DNA from: Aeromonas tecta
Lineage (GTDB): Bacteria; Pseudomonadota; Gammaproteobacteria; Enterobacterales; Aeromonadaceae
Length of the DNA stretch: 64,000 bases
Assembly: GCF_000820185.1 (NCBI RefSeq)
Contig: NZ_CDCA01000036.1
Span: 310,786 to 374,785, forward strand
Direction of reading: 5' to 3'
Shown here: piece after piece, positions 1-7,756 of the stretch
How the letters are laid out: every line of letters begins with the position of its first letter
Position numbering within the stretch: the stretch's first letter is position 1
The notes under the pieces: model-generated
What the model saw: the letters and a program-made list of their open reading frames with translations, nothing else
Database searches by the model: none
What the model was told of the DNA's origin: nothing
Made by a program: the position numbers and the translations under genes

Positions 1-106
1 CCGGCGCCCTCGGGGAGAGGCCGGCGCCAAAGCCCACCGCCAGCAGGTGGCGCGGGTTCTTCAGGTTCAGCCGCTTCAACTCGGGCTTGATCATCAACCA
101 GCTCAT
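1..106 (-). CDS. pgpA: Phosphatidylglycerophosphatase A, N-terminal fragment
   Basis: Only the first 35 codons are in the window; the gene runs off the left edge. The visible start reads MSWLMIKPELKRLNL followed by NPRHLLAVGFGAGLSP, the conserved opening of PgpA, which removes the phosphate from phosphatidylglycerophosphate during phosphatidylglycerol synthesis at the inner membrane. Its ATG overlaps the thiL stop codon as ATGA, so the two are probably translationally coupled. The thiL-pgpA order is standard in gammaproteobacteria. Confidence 0.88.
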   Translation of the reverse strand, partial: MSWLMIKPELKRLNLKNPRHLLAVGFGAGLSPRAP

Positions 107-1062
107 GCGAAGTGATCCCAGCCCTTGAGCGCCAGCTCGACCGGCTGCTCATCTTGCAGATAGTCGATGCCGGGATCGCCTGCCAGGATGCGGCCGATGC
201 GGGTGAACTTGACGCCGCAGTTGGCGAGCGCCGTGTCCAGCGCACCGCGATGCTCTTCCGGCACGGTGAAGCAGAGCTCGTAATCGTCGCCGCCGGCCAG
301 CGCCAGCTGCCAGGCATCCCGTGCGGGCACCGCATCCTGCAACACCGGGGAGAGCGGCAGCAGGTTGAGATCGATCTGCGCCCGCACCCCGGAGGCCTTT
401 AGGATGTGGCCGAGATCCGAGGCCAGGCCATCGGAGAGATCCAGCGCACTGCCCGCCAGCCCACGCAGCGCCTGCCCCGCCAGAATACGGGGATGGGGAT
501 GATCGAGGCGCGGCAGCACGGCGGCCAGCTGGTTCTCGTTGAGTACCCGCTTGCCGAGCAGGTGCGAGAGCGCGAGCGCCGCGTCTCCCAGGGTACCGGT
601 GACATAGATGCCGTCACCGGCCTTGGCGCCGCTGCGCAGCAGGGCGCGCCCGGTCGGCACCGAGCCCTTCACCGAGACGGTGATGGAGAGCGGCCCGCGG
701 GTCATGTCACCACCGACCAGGGCCACGTTGTAGTATTCGGCGAGCTCCAGGAAGCCTTCGGCAAAACCGGCAACCCAGGCCTCGTTGATGGCGGGCAGGG
801 TCAGTGCCATGGAGACCCAGCGCGGCTCGGCGCCCATGGCGGCGAGATCGGACAGATTGACCGCCAGCGCCTTGTAGCCGAGATCCACCGGATCCATGTC
901 GGGAAAGAAATGCACGCCACTGACCAGGGTATCGGTGCTCACAGCCAGTTGGGTATCGGCGGGCAGGGTCAGCAGGGCACAGTCATCTCCAGGGCCCATC
1001 ACCACGTCCTTGCGGGCGTGGGGGACCTTGAAGTACTTCTCAATCAGCTCAAATTCACCCAT
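103..1062 (-). CDS. thiL: Thiamine-monophosphate kinase
   Basis: ThiL phosphorylates thiamine monophosphate to thiamine pyrophosphate, the last step of cofactor synthesis, in the cytoplasm. The AIR-synthase-like fold is visible as the N-terminal GPGDDCALL metal/ATP motif, STDTLVSGVHF, a central GGDMTRG and the LDLSDGLASDLGHI segment. I place the start at MGEFELIEKYF, which aligns with known ThiL N-termini; an upstream in-frame ATG at 1080 would add six residues. It is the penultimate gene of the rib-nusB-thiL-pgpA transcription unit and its stop overlaps the pgpA start. About 319 residues, normal for the family. Confidence 0.93.
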   Translation of the reverse strand: MGEFELIEKYFKVPHARKDVVMGPGDDCALLTLPADTQLAVSTDTLVSGVHFFPDMDPVDLGYKALAVNLSDLAAMGAEPRWVSMALTLPAINEAWVAGFAEGFLELAEYYNVALVGGDMTRGPLSITVSVKGSVPTGRALLRSGAKAGDGIYVTGTLGDAALALSHLLGKRVLNENQLAAVLPRLDHPHPRILAGQALRGLAGSALDLSDGLASDLGHILKASGVRAQIDLNLLPLSPVLQDAVPARDAWQLALAGGDDYELCFTVPEEHRGALDTALANCGVKFTRIGRILAGDPGIDYLQDEQPVELALKGWDHFA

Positions 1063-1071
1063 ACAGTAAAA

Positions 1072-1090
1072 AGCCAGCAATAAGCTGGCT
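1072..1090. repeat. Hairpin between nusB and thiL
   Basis: A 7-bp perfect inverted repeat (AGCCAGC/GCTGGCT) with a 5-nt AT loop lies in the short nusB-thiL gap. There is no U-tract on the minus strand, so it is more likely an mRNA processing or stability hairpin inside the operon than a terminator. Confidence 0.4.
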
Positions 1091-1119
1091 CCTCTCTTTA
1101 ATGCTGATGGACGGCAGGA

Positions 1120-1548
1120 TCAACGCTTCGGCAGCGTCTTGATCACCTTGTCCAGTACACCGTTGACAAACTTGTGGCTGTCATCGGCGGCGAAGGCTTT
1201 AGCCAGCTCGATCGCTTCGTTGATTACCACGCGCGGCGGTACATCATCACGACGGGTCAGCTCGTAGGTCGCCAGACGCAGGATCGCCTTGTCCACCATG
1301 TCCACTTCTTCCAGCGGACGGGAGAGGAAAGGTGAGAACACCTTGTCCAGCTCGTTGCAGTGAACGGCTACCCCGAACAGCAGATCACGGAAATAGCTCA
1401 GGTCCACACCCTTGGTGTCCTGATCTATCTTGAACTGCTCTTCGATGTCGCCCACATTGGCCTTGGTCATCTGCCACTGGTAGATGGCCTGGGTGGCGCA
1501 ATGGCGGGCTTTACGGCGCTCGGACGGTTTCAATGTATTATTCCTCAA
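1120..1548 (-). CDS. nusB: Transcription antitermination factor NusB
   Basis: A 142-residue NusB, the all-helical RNA-binding protein that joins NusE (S10) on boxA of rRNA leaders and prevents premature termination. Recognisable segments are the basic N-terminus [19 protein letters not shown], the [13 protein letters not shown] region and the C-terminal [22 protein letters not shown] with FVNGVLDK. It starts inside the 3' end of ribH (11-bp overlap), which indicates coupled translation. Length matches the family. Confidence 0.95.
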   Translation of the reverse strand: MRNNTLKPSERRKARHCATQAIYQWQMTKANVGDIEEQFKIDQDTKGVDLSYFRDLLFGVAVHCNELDKVFSPFLSRPLEEVDMVDKAILRLATYELTRRDDVPPRVVINEAIELAKAFAADDSHKFVNGVLDKVIKTLPKR

Positions 1549-2008
1549 GCTGTTTCAGGACGTTGATCATTTCGAGCGCGCTCAGTGCAGCCTCTGCACC
1601 CTTGTTACCCGCCTTGGTACCGGCGCGCTCGATGGCTTGTTCGATGTTTTCGGTGGTCAGCACGCCGAAGGCAACGGGAATTTCATATTCCATCATTACC
1701 TGGGCCAGACCCTTGCCGTTCTCGCTCGCCACCAGTTCGAAGTGGTAAGTACCACCGCGGATGACGGTACCGAGCGCGACGATGGCATCGTATTGACCAC
1801 TTTTGGCCAGCTTCTTGGCCGCCAGGGGGATTTCGACAGCACCCGGCACACGCACCAGGGTCAGATTGCTCTCCTCGATCTGGCCTTGACGCTTGAGCAC
1901 ATCCAGCGCGCCGTTCACCAGGCTGTCATTGATGAAGCTGTTGAAACGGGCAACGACAATAGCAACACGCGCCTCGGGAGCGGCGATATTTCCTTCGATA
2001 ATCTTCAT
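1538..2008 (-). CDS. ribH: 6,7-dimethyl-8-ribityllumazine synthase
   Basis: Lumazine synthase condenses 5-amino-6-ribitylaminouracil with 3,4-dihydroxy-2-butanone-4-phosphate to the riboflavin precursor. The 156-residue protein begins [23 protein letters not shown] and contains the substrate-binding [15 protein letters not shown] and the [15 protein letters not shown] loop with the catalytic histidine. An in-frame extension to 2071 exists but is not conserved in the family. It lies downstream of ribBA in the usual order, but a plus-strand protease gene sits between them, so ribH-nusB-thiL must have its own promoter. Confidence 0.95.
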   Translation of the reverse strand: MKIIEGNIAAPEARVAIVVARFNSFINDSLVNGALDVLKRQGQIEESNLTLVRVPGAVEIPLAAKKLAKSGQYDAIVALGTVIRGGTYHFELVASENGKGLAQVMMEYEIPVAFGVLTTENIEQAIERAGTKAGNKGAEAALSALEMINVLKQLEE

Positions 2009-2141
2009 TGGAAATCCTGTCTCTGTGCAATCAGTAGGGCCATCAATAGGACCGCGGCCAAAAGTGCGCACATTCTAACACAAAGGCAATGGGACAAAAA
2101 CAGGCATCACCATTCCGGTCAGTAGCCCCTTATTAATTTTT

Positions 2142-2171
2142 TTCACAACTGATCCGACCTGCTAATAATAC
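2142..2171 (+). promoter_or_regulatory. Possible promoter of the serine protease gene
   Basis: A TTCACA element and a TAATAC element separated by 18 bp lie 46-75 bases before the protease ATG, in the divergent spacer with ribH. An AAGGAG ribosome-binding site precedes the ATG at 2217. Assigned by eye only; overlapping alternatives such as TAATAA with a 15-bp spacer exist. Confidence 0.35.
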
Positions 2172-2216
2172 GGGCGCCTTCCACGGGGTAAAAATAATAA
2201 TATCAAGGAGTTCAAT

Positions 2217-3476
2217 ATGTTGTATTTCAAACGCAGCGGCGTCGCGCTCGCATGCCTGCTCCCACTTGCCGCCCAAGCCGATACCGGCATGCCACGCATC
2301 ATCGGCGGCAACGCCACGGCAGCACCCAGCTGGATGGCGGCTGTCGGTGAAGTCATCGATGGCACCTGGGTCAACTTCTGCGGTGGCACCCTGATCGACA
2401 GTCAGTGGGTGCTGACCGCCGCCCACTGTGTCGCCGATGCCCAATCTGGCCCGATGGAAGTGGCCATTGATGTGACGGACCTGAGCCGTCCCCACACCCG
2501 CAGCAGGGTCGACCAGGTGCTGATGCACCCCGAGTACTATCAAAACCTGCTGAATAATCTGGGGAGTCCCGACAAGACCCCCTCCTCCTCGGATGTGGCC
2601 CTGCTGCACCTCGCCACTCCCGTCTCCCTCGCCCCCATCAGGATTGCCGATCTGACGGCCAAGGACACCTGGTCGTTGGGCACCACCCGGCTCAATGCCC
2701 TCGGTTACGGTGGCACCAACCCTGCCGCGACCAAGAGCAGTTCGCAGCTGCTGGCAGTGGATCTCGCCTACCAAGGGGAGCGGGACCGCTGGTATGGCGA
2801 TCAGACCCTCACTCACATCTTCGCCGGCAACCTGCTCGGTCAGGACACCTGCAAGGGCGACAGTGGCGGCCCGTTAACCCATGGGGGAGAGCTGGTCGGC
2901 GTCACCAGTTACGGCGCCTACCCCTGCGCCACCGGCAGCGCCGGCGGCTATGTCTACGCCCCGGCTTTCAAGGGATGGATTTCCAGCCAGCAACAGGGGG
3001 TCACCCTGACCAGTATCCGCGGCCTCGTTCTGCCTCAGGGGACCAGTGGCTGGGCCGACTACCAACTCGCCAACCGCACCACTCAGGCCCTGACCCTGAG
3101 CAGCCTCGACAGCAACGCTCCCGCCATGTTCAACGGCTGCCCCAAGCGCCTGGAGGCAGGGCAGCACTGCACCCTGCGTCTGCGCGCCGATGCCAACGAC
3201 ACCGTGGGCACACTGCGTCTCCAGGAGGTAAGACTCACCGCCATCGACGAGCGGGGGGGAAGTCAGCGTCTTGAGGCCGTTCTGATGAGCATGACCGGCA
3301 AACCCATCAAGACGAGCGACACGACGACCACGGGTGTGACGGCAGCAGGCGGCAACCCGACAACCACAGCAACGACAACCACCACTTCCACCTCGACCTC
3401 CAGTGGCGGCGGTGGTGCCATCGGCCTTGTCAGCCTGTTGCTGCTGCCCCTTGCCTGGTTGCGCCGTCGCCGCTAA
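2217..3476 (+). CDS. Secreted trypsin-like serine protease with GlyGly-CTERM sorting tail
   Basis: This 419-residue S1-family protease has a Sec signal peptide (residues 1-21), a short propeptide ending at R27 before the IIGG mature start, and the triad H70 (TAAHC), D126 (SSDVALL) and S216 (GDSGGP). D210 occupies the position that gives trypsin its Arg/Lys preference. After a beta-rich C-terminal domain comes a Thr/Ser-rich linker, then a GGGG motif, a hydrophobic helix and terminal arginines. This is the GlyGly-CTERM signal cut by rhombosortase, known for type II-secreted proteases of Vibrio and relatives. No rhombosortase gene is in the window. The gene sits alone on the plus strand inside the rib cluster, suggesting later insertion. 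Confidence 0.93.
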   Translation: MLYFKRSGVALACLLPLAAQADTGMPRIIGGNATAAPSWMAAVGEVIDGTWVNFCGGTLIDSQWVLTAAHCVADAQSGPMEVAIDVTDLSRPHTRSRVDQVLMHPEYYQNLLNNLGSPDKTPSSSDVALLHLATPVSLAPIRIADLTAKDTWSLGTTRLNALGYGGTNPAATKSSSQLLAVDLAYQGERDRWYGDQTLTHIFAGNLLGQDTCKGDSGGPLTHGGELVGVTSYGAYPCATGSAGGYVYAPAFKGWISSQQQGVTLTSIRGLVLPQGTSGWADYQLANRTTQALTLSSLDSNAPAMFNGCPKRLEAGQHCTLRLRADANDTVGTLRLQEVRLTAIDERGGSQRLEAVLMSMTGKPIKTSDTTTTGVTAAGGNPTTTATTTTTSTSTSSGGGGAIGLVSLLLLPLAWLRRRR

Positions 3477-3504
3477 GACAAGCTCTCAAGGGCAGACAAC
3501 AAAC

Positions 3505-3534
3505 AATAAGGGATGACCGAGGTCATCCCTTATT
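3505..3534. terminator. Bidirectional intrinsic terminator between protease and ribBA
   Basis: A 14-bp perfect inverted repeat built on AAGGGATGACC/GGTCATCCCTT with AT-rich flanks lies between the convergent protease and ribBA stop codons, suited to ending transcription in both directions. Confidence 0.75.
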
Positions 3535-3588
3535 TCATTGCCCCCAACGCTCCCCAACCCATGGTGGGAAGCGATGGCGTGGGCGAGA

Positions 3589-4698
3589 TTACTCGCCGAC
3601 GTATTCGACGACTTCCAGGCCGAAGCCGCCGAGGGCGTGATACTTCTTGGGCGAGCTCAGCAGGCGCATCTTGCCGACCCCCAGGGTCTTGAGGATCTGG
3701 GAGCCCACGCCGACCCGACGCGATGTGCCCTGCCACTTGGCTCCTTCCGGTGCCAGTCCCTTGTCGGCGGCTTCGAACGCCTTGACCCGGGCCAGCAGCT
3801 CGTCGCCCTGGGCTTCTGCACCCAAAATCACCAATACGCCACCCTCTTTCGCGATGCGCGCCATGGATTTCGCCAGCGGCCAGCTGCGGGCAGCGTGGCG
3901 GTCGGTCTGCAGCAGATCGCTCAGCACGTCGTGCAGATGCACCCGCACCAGGGTCGGTTCATCGGCCTTGATGTCACCCTTCTTCAGGGCAAAATGCACC
4001 TGGTTGTCGATGGTGTCGCGGAAGGTGATGAGGTCGAACTCACCGTGCTCGGTGGGCAGTTTGCACTCGGCCACCTGCTCGACCGTGGTCTCGTGCTGGT
4101 TGCGGTACTCGATAAGATCCGCAATGGTGCCAAGTTTGATGCCATGCTGCTCGGCGAACACTTCCAGATCCGGGCGACGGGCCATGCTGCCGTCCTCGTT
4201 GAGGATCTCGACGATGACGGAGGCCGCCTCGTAACCGGCAAGCCGGGCCAGATCGCAGCCCGCCTCGGTGTGGCCGGCGCGGGTCAGCACGCCGCCATCC
4301 TGCGCCATCAGCGGGAAGATGTGGCCGGGCTGCACCAGATCGGCGGCCTTGGCGTTCGGCGCCACCGCGGCTTGCACCGTCACGGCGCGATCGGCGGCGG
4401 AGATACCGGTGGTCACCCCTTCGGCCGCTTCGATGGTCACGGTGAAGGCAGTGGAGAACTGGGCGTTGTTGCGGTCCACCATCAGCGGCAGCGCCAGCTG
4501 TTTGCAGCGATCCCGGGTCAGGGTCAGGCAGATGAGGCCACGGCCGTAGCGGGCCATAAAGTTGATATCCTCAGGGCGGACACAGGAGGCGGCCATGATG
4601 AGGTCCCCTTCATTCTCCCTGTCTTCGTCATCCATCAGGATCACCATCTTGCCAGCCTTGATATCGGCAATGATTTCCTGGGTTGTGCTCAGCGCCAT
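3589..4698 (-). CDS. ribBA: 3,4-dihydroxy-2-butanone-4-phosphate synthase with degenerate GTP cyclohydrolase II-like domain
   Basis: The N-terminal ~200 residues are a complete RibB: the [11 protein letters not shown] acidic loop, the [11 protein letters not shown] segment and [21 protein letters not shown]. RibB converts ribulose-5-phosphate to the four-carbon riboflavin precursor. The C-terminal ~165 residues align with GTP cyclohydrolase II, but the three zinc-binding cysteines (E. coli RibA pattern CxxG...RCDCG) are absent, replaced by [16 protein letters not shown]. The second domain is therefore probably not a cyclohydrolase, as in other proteobacterial RibBA hybrids. A separate ribA would be needed elsewhere. 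No FMN riboswitch signature was seen upstream. Confidence 0.92.
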   Translation of the reverse strand: MALSTTQEIIADIKAGKMVILMDDEDRENEGDLIMAASCVRPEDINFMARYGRGLICLTLTRDRCKQLALPLMVDRNNAQFSTAFTVTIEAAEGVTTGISAADRAVTVQAAVAPNAKAADLVQPGHIFPLMAQDGGVLTRAGHTEAGCDLARLAGYEAASVIVEILNEDGSMARRPDLEVFAEQHGIKLGTIADLIEYRNQHETTVEQVAECKLPTEHGEFDLITFRDTIDNQVHFALKKGDIKADEPTLVRVHLHDVLSDLLQTDRHAARSWPLAKSMARIAKEGGVLVILGAEAQGDELLARVKAFEAADKGLAPEGAKWQGTSRRVGVGSQILKTLGVGKMRLLSSPKKYHALGGFGLEVVEYVGE

Positions 4699-4769
4699 GG
4701 GCTACTCCATCAACATGCTTCGGGATTGAGCCTGCGGGCTCGACTTGATACGGGGTTATTCTGACTTAG

Positions 4770-4789
4770 ATGGGGGCAGAGGCCCCCAT
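4770..4789. repeat. Hairpin upstream of ribBA
   Basis: ATGGGGGC and GCCCCCAT pair across a 4-nt loop, about 70 bases upstream of the ribBA start. There is no U-tract, so a 5'-leader structure is as likely as a weak terminator for ribE. Confidence 0.4.
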
Positions 4790-4930
4790 TTCAAGCTGCG
4801 CGGGATCACAGAAAACCGTTTTTGCTCGTCACGTCGCAAGGCTGGTCGGCGCAATAAATGCCGAGATCCGCCGAGATCCCTTATTAACAGGGCAAATAGC
4901 CGTACATTCACAGCCTAAAATGCTTAATTT

Positions 4931-4967
4931 TAATTATTTTACGAAATAAAATTCCATAAAATAATTA
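4931..4967. repeat. AT-only perfect inverted repeat in the ribE-ribBA spacer
   Basis: TAATTATTTTA and its exact reverse complement flank a 15-nt AT-rich loop. The surrounding 4900-4985 stretch is far more AT-rich than its neighbours and probably carries the ribBA promoter. No known operator was recognised. The rest of the 289-bp spacer (4699-4987) holds only the GC hairpin at 4770. Confidence 0.45.
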
Positions 4968-4987
4968 CAAACCAAAATAATCAACTA

Positions 4988-5641
4988 TCACAAGAAGCCG
5001 GATTGCGCCAGTTTCTCCAGGGTCAGCGACGAGGCATTGTTGTCCTGCGCCTTGCCCTGCATCAGCCGCTCCAGATAGCGGGCTATCTGATCCACCTCGA
5101 GATTCACGCGATGGCCCGGCTTCCAGCGGGCGATGGTGGTCTCCTGGGCAGTGTGCGGCACTATGGTGAGGCGAAACAGGGTGCCCTCTACGGCGTTGAC
5201 CGTGAGGCTGATGCCATCCACCGCAATGGAGCCCTTCTCGGCGATGTAACGGGCGAGATCGCCAGGCGCTTCAATCCAGTACTCGATGGCGCGGCCGCTG
5301 CTGGACTTGTTCTTCACCTCGCCGATGCCATCCACGTGGCCGGAGACCAGGTGGCCACCGAGGCGGGAGGTCGGCATCAAGGCTTTTTCCAAATTGACGG
5401 GATCGCCCACCTTGGCCGTGGCAAAACCGGTACGCGACAGGGTTTCGAGCGACACGTCGGCGGTGTAGCTCTTGTCACCGAGGGCCACCACGGTCAGGCA
5501 GACGCCGTTGGTGGCGATGGAGTCGCCGAGTTTGACGTCACTGAAATCCAGGGTCGGCGCGTGCACTGTGAGGGCCATGTCCTCCCCCTGGCGACGCAGA
5601 GCGGCCAGGGTACCCATGGCTTCGATAATTCCGGTAAACAT
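4988..5641 (-). CDS. ribE: Riboflavin synthase, alpha subunit
   Basis: Riboflavin synthase dismutates two lumazine molecules into riboflavin. The 217-residue protein starts with the diagnostic MFTGIIEAMG and has two lumazine-binding barrels; the SIATNGVCLTV and SIAVDGISLTVN repeats mark each half and MPTSRLGGHLVSGHVDGIG links them. A 14-residue upstream extension is open but not conserved. It lies 136 bases below ribD; that gap contains a decayed copy of the ribD tail. Confidence 0.95.
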   Translation of the reverse strand: MFTGIIEAMGTLAALRRQGEDMALTVHAPTLDFSDVKLGDSIATNGVCLTVVALGDKSYTADVSLETLSRTGFATAKVGDPVNLEKALMPTSRLGGHLVSGHVDGIGEVKNKSSSGRAIEYWIEAPGDLARYIAEKGSIAVDGISLTVNAVEGTLFRLTIVPHTAQETTIARWKPGHRVNLEVDQIARYLERLMQGKAQDNNASSLTLEKLAQSGFL

Positions 5642-5707
5642 GCAGATCACCTTGCTGCTGACGGGGCCATGCCGCCCCGACAATAAAATGGAAAGATCAG
5701 GCTATCC

Positions 5708-5777
5708 CGGCCGTGATGCAGATGCTGTTTTCAATCGACCACCAGCCGCACATCCCTCAAAGGAGCCTGGAAGCGCC
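5708..5777 (-). pseudogene. Decayed duplicate of the ribD 3' end
   Basis: Immediately after the ribD stop the minus strand reads FQAPLRDVRLVVD-stop (5772 to 5731), matching the RibD tail FQAPKLNLKDVRLVGQDIRI. At DNA level, the blocks GGCCGTGATGC and ACCAGCCGCACATCC recur 81 and 74 bases from their ribD counterparts. It has no start codon and several small indels, so it appears to be a non-coding relic of a tandem duplication across the gene end. Confidence 0.7.
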
Positions 5778-6887
5778 TTAAACGATCTTGGCCGTGATGC
5801 GAATATCCTGCCCCACCAGCCGCACATCCTTGAGGTTGAGCTTGGGCGCCTGGAACAGCCGGGTCAACTCGGGCAGGTGGAACAGACCGCGGCCCTCGTC
5901 CCCCAAGAGCTTCGGTGCCTGATAGAGCACCAGCTCATCCACCAAGCCCTTGTTTAGCAAGGCGCCGCACAGCCGCGGCCCCGCCTCCACCAGCACAGAG
6001 TTAATGTTTCGCTTGGCCAGCAGCATAAACAGGCTGACCAGATCCAGCTTGCCATCCAGCAGCGGCAGCTCCAGCTGCTGCACCCACTCGGGCCAGTCAC
6101 CAGCCACCTTGTGGCGCGCCAGCAGCACGGGCCCAGTGGTCTTGAACAGGGGCAGGTCCGGGGTCAGCCGGTTTTGCGAATCGATGACTACCCGCAGCGG
6201 CTGGCGCAGGGCTTCCTTGGGATAGACCGCCTTGACCGAGGGAGGCAGCTCGTCCCAACGCACGTTCAGCGAGGCACCATCGGCCAGCACCGTCTCGGCG
6301 CTGGAGAGCACGGCGTCGTGACGGGCACGCAGCCGCTGTACGTCGGCACGGGCAAGGGGGCCGGTGATCCACTGGCTCTCGCCACTCGCCATGGCGGTGC
6401 GACCATCCAGGCTCGCGCCGAGTTTCACCGTCACCTGGGGGAAAGCGGTGCGCATCCGCTTGAAGAAGCCGGGATTGAGCGCCTCGGCCTCGGCGCTGAG
6501 CAGGCCGAAGTCGGCCTTGATGCCCGCCTCGGAGAGCATGCGCAGGCCGCGCCCGCCCACCTGGGGATTGGGATCCACCATGGCGGCGACCACCCGGGTC
6601 ACCCCGGCCTTGATCAGCGCCTCGGCGCAAGGGGGGGTACGACCGTGATGAGAGCAAGGCTCCAGGGTCACGTAGGCGGTGGCGCCACGGGCCTCTTCAC
6701 CGGCGGCATGCAGGGCATAGACCTCGGCGTGGGGTTCACCGGCACGCTGGTGCCAGCCCTCCCCGACCACCACACCGGCCTTGACCAGCACGGCGCCGAC
6801 ACAGGGGTTCGGGGCCGTGGTATAGCGCCCGCGGCGGGCCAGCTCGAGGGCCCGGTTCATCCATTGGTAATCGTCTTGACTAAACAT
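5778..6887 (-). CDS. ribD: Bifunctional diaminohydroxyphosphoribosylaminopyrimidine deaminase / 5-amino-6-(5-phosphoribosylamino)uracil reductase
   Basis: RibD performs two consecutive riboflavin steps. The N-terminal deaminase domain (about residues 1-145) shows the zinc signature HAE followed by PCSHHGRTPPC. The C-terminal NADPH-dependent reductase domain carries KLGASLDGRTAMASGESQWITG and the VEAGPRLCGALLNKGLVDEL segment. 369 residues is normal. It follows nrdR in the conserved order, but the spacer is enlarged by two tandem copies of the nrdR tail. Confidence 0.95.
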   Translation of the reverse strand: MFSQDDYQWMNRALELARRGRYTTAPNPCVGAVLVKAGVVVGEGWHQRAGEPHAEVYALHAAGEEARGATAYVTLEPCSHHGRTPPCAEALIKAGVTRVVAAMVDPNPQVGGRGLRMLSEAGIKADFGLLSAEAEALNPGFFKRMRTAFPQVTVKLGASLDGRTAMASGESQWITGPLARADVQRLRARHDAVLSSAETVLADGASLNVRWDELPPSVKAVYPKEALRQPLRVVIDSQNRLTPDLPLFKTTGPVLLARHKVAGDWPEWVQQLELPLLDGKLDLVSLFMLLAKRNINSVLVEAGPRLCGALLNKGLVDELVLYQAPKLLGDEGRGLFHLPELTRLFQAPKLNLKDVRLVGQDIRITAKIV

Positions 6888-6946
6888 CTGGGCTCCCGTT
6901 CAACGCGAGGAAATAGGGGTTCTAACGCAATTCTTGGGTTGCTGGC

Positions 6947-7039
6947 TTATTTCTCCAGCTTGGCAAGCTCTTCACCGAACTCACGAATGTCTTCGAGTCC
7001 TGAGGTAGAGAGGGGCGAAGCGGATATTGCCTTGCTCAC
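6947..7039 (-). CDS. Mini-ORF echo of the NrdR C-terminus, copy 1
   Basis: A 30-codon frame with a GTG start. Its second half encodes [15 protein letters not shown], the NrdR tail with one Ile-to-Leu change; the first half corresponds to the preceding nrdR sequence read in a shifted frame. Relative to nrdR the tail differs almost only at third codon positions. It begins five bases (CGAGG) after the stop of copy 2, the same spacing copy 2 has from nrdR. Whether it is translated is unknown; synonymous-biased divergence and the intact frame argue that it might be. Confidence 0.45.
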   Translation of the reverse strand: MSKAISASPLSTSGLEDIREFGEELAKLEK

Positions 7040-7044
7040 CCTCG

Positions 7045-7137
7045 TTACTTCTCCAGCTTGGCGATCTCTTCGCCAAACTCACGAATGTCTTCGAGTCCTG
7101 AGGTAGAGAGGGGCGAAGCGGATATTGCCTTGCTCAT
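7045..7137 (-). CDS. Mini-ORF echo of the NrdR C-terminus, copy 2
   Basis: A 30-codon frame with an ATG start five bases after the nrdR stop (TAA-CGAGG-ATG). It ends [15 protein letters not shown], identical in protein sequence to the NrdR tail although five codons there differ silently. It is identical to copy 1 through codons 2-20 and differs only at the start codon and in the tail. The two copies and the nrdR end form a 98-bp-period tandem array. Re-initiation after nrdR is plausible but unproven. Confidence 0.5.
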   Translation of the reverse strand: MSKAISASPLSTSGLEDIREFGEEIAKLEK

Positions 7138-7142
7138 CCTCG

Positions 7143-7592
7143 TTATTTCTCCAGCTTGGCGATTTCTTCGCCGAACTCGCGGATGTCTTCAAAGCTGCGA
7201 TAAACGGAGGCAAAGCGGATATAGGCCACCTTGTCGAGGATCTTGAGCTCATCCATCACCAGATTACCCACCAGCTGGGAGGCAACCTCGCGCTCACCGG
7301 TGGCGCGCAGGCGGGACTTGATGTGATTGACCCCCTTCTCGATGGCTTCCATGCTCACCGGCCGTTTCTCCAGTGCCCGCAAGATGCCACCGCGCAGCTT
7401 GTCTTCGTTGAAGGGCTCGCGAGAGCCATTGGATTTGATGATGCGCGGCATCACCAGCTCGGCCATCTCGAAGGTAGTGAAGCGCTCGTGGCAGAGCAGA
7501 CATTCACGGCGGCGGCGCACCTGATGGCCTTCTGCCACCAGACGGGAATCGATCACCTTGGTATCAACGGCGCTACAGAACGGGCAATGCAT
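7143..7592 (-). CDS. nrdR: Transcriptional repressor NrdR
   Basis: NrdR is the zinc-ribbon/ATP-cone repressor of ribonucleotide reductase genes. The 149-residue protein has the N-terminal zinc ribbon (CPFC...CLLCHERF), the basic VRRRREC segment and the ATP-cone starting [19 protein letters not shown]. Length and start match the family exactly. It heads the riboflavin unit, as in most gammaproteobacteria. Its last 15 codons are repeated twice immediately downstream. Confidence 0.96.
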   Translation of the reverse strand: MHCPFCSAVDTKVIDSRLVAEGHQVRRRRECLLCHERFTTFEMAELVMPRIIKSNGSREPFNEDKLRGGILRALEKRPVSMEAIEKGVNHIKSRLRATGEREVASQLVGNLVMDELKILDKVAYIRFASVYRSFEDIREFGEEIAKLEK

Positions 7593-7704
7593 CGGACCTC
7601 CGGCGCAAACTCATGACGAGTAAAGGGTCACCTGCCACTTGGGTCAGGATCTTGGTCAGCCAGTGTAACACGGCCACCCAAAACCGGTAAAAGCGCAGAA
7701 AAAA

Positions 7705-7728
7705 CAATGCCACCCGTGGGTGGCATTG
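7705..7728 (-). terminator. Intrinsic terminator after the ParB-like gene
   Basis: CAATGCCACCC/GGGTGGCATTG pairs over a 2-nt apparent loop and is followed on the minus strand by six U residues, 29 bases after the stop of the ParB-like gene. The stem is identical to that of the terminator at 8245. Confidence 0.8.
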
Positions 7729-7756
7729 AGGCTGCAACGAGAATGAGCGCAGCTAT

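Noticed and set aside
4699..4987. FMN riboswitch upstream of ribBA
   Set aside because: The conserved RFN-element blocks (such as the GGGTGAAATTCCC-type core and its partner) are not present on the minus strand here or in the ribE-ribD spacer.
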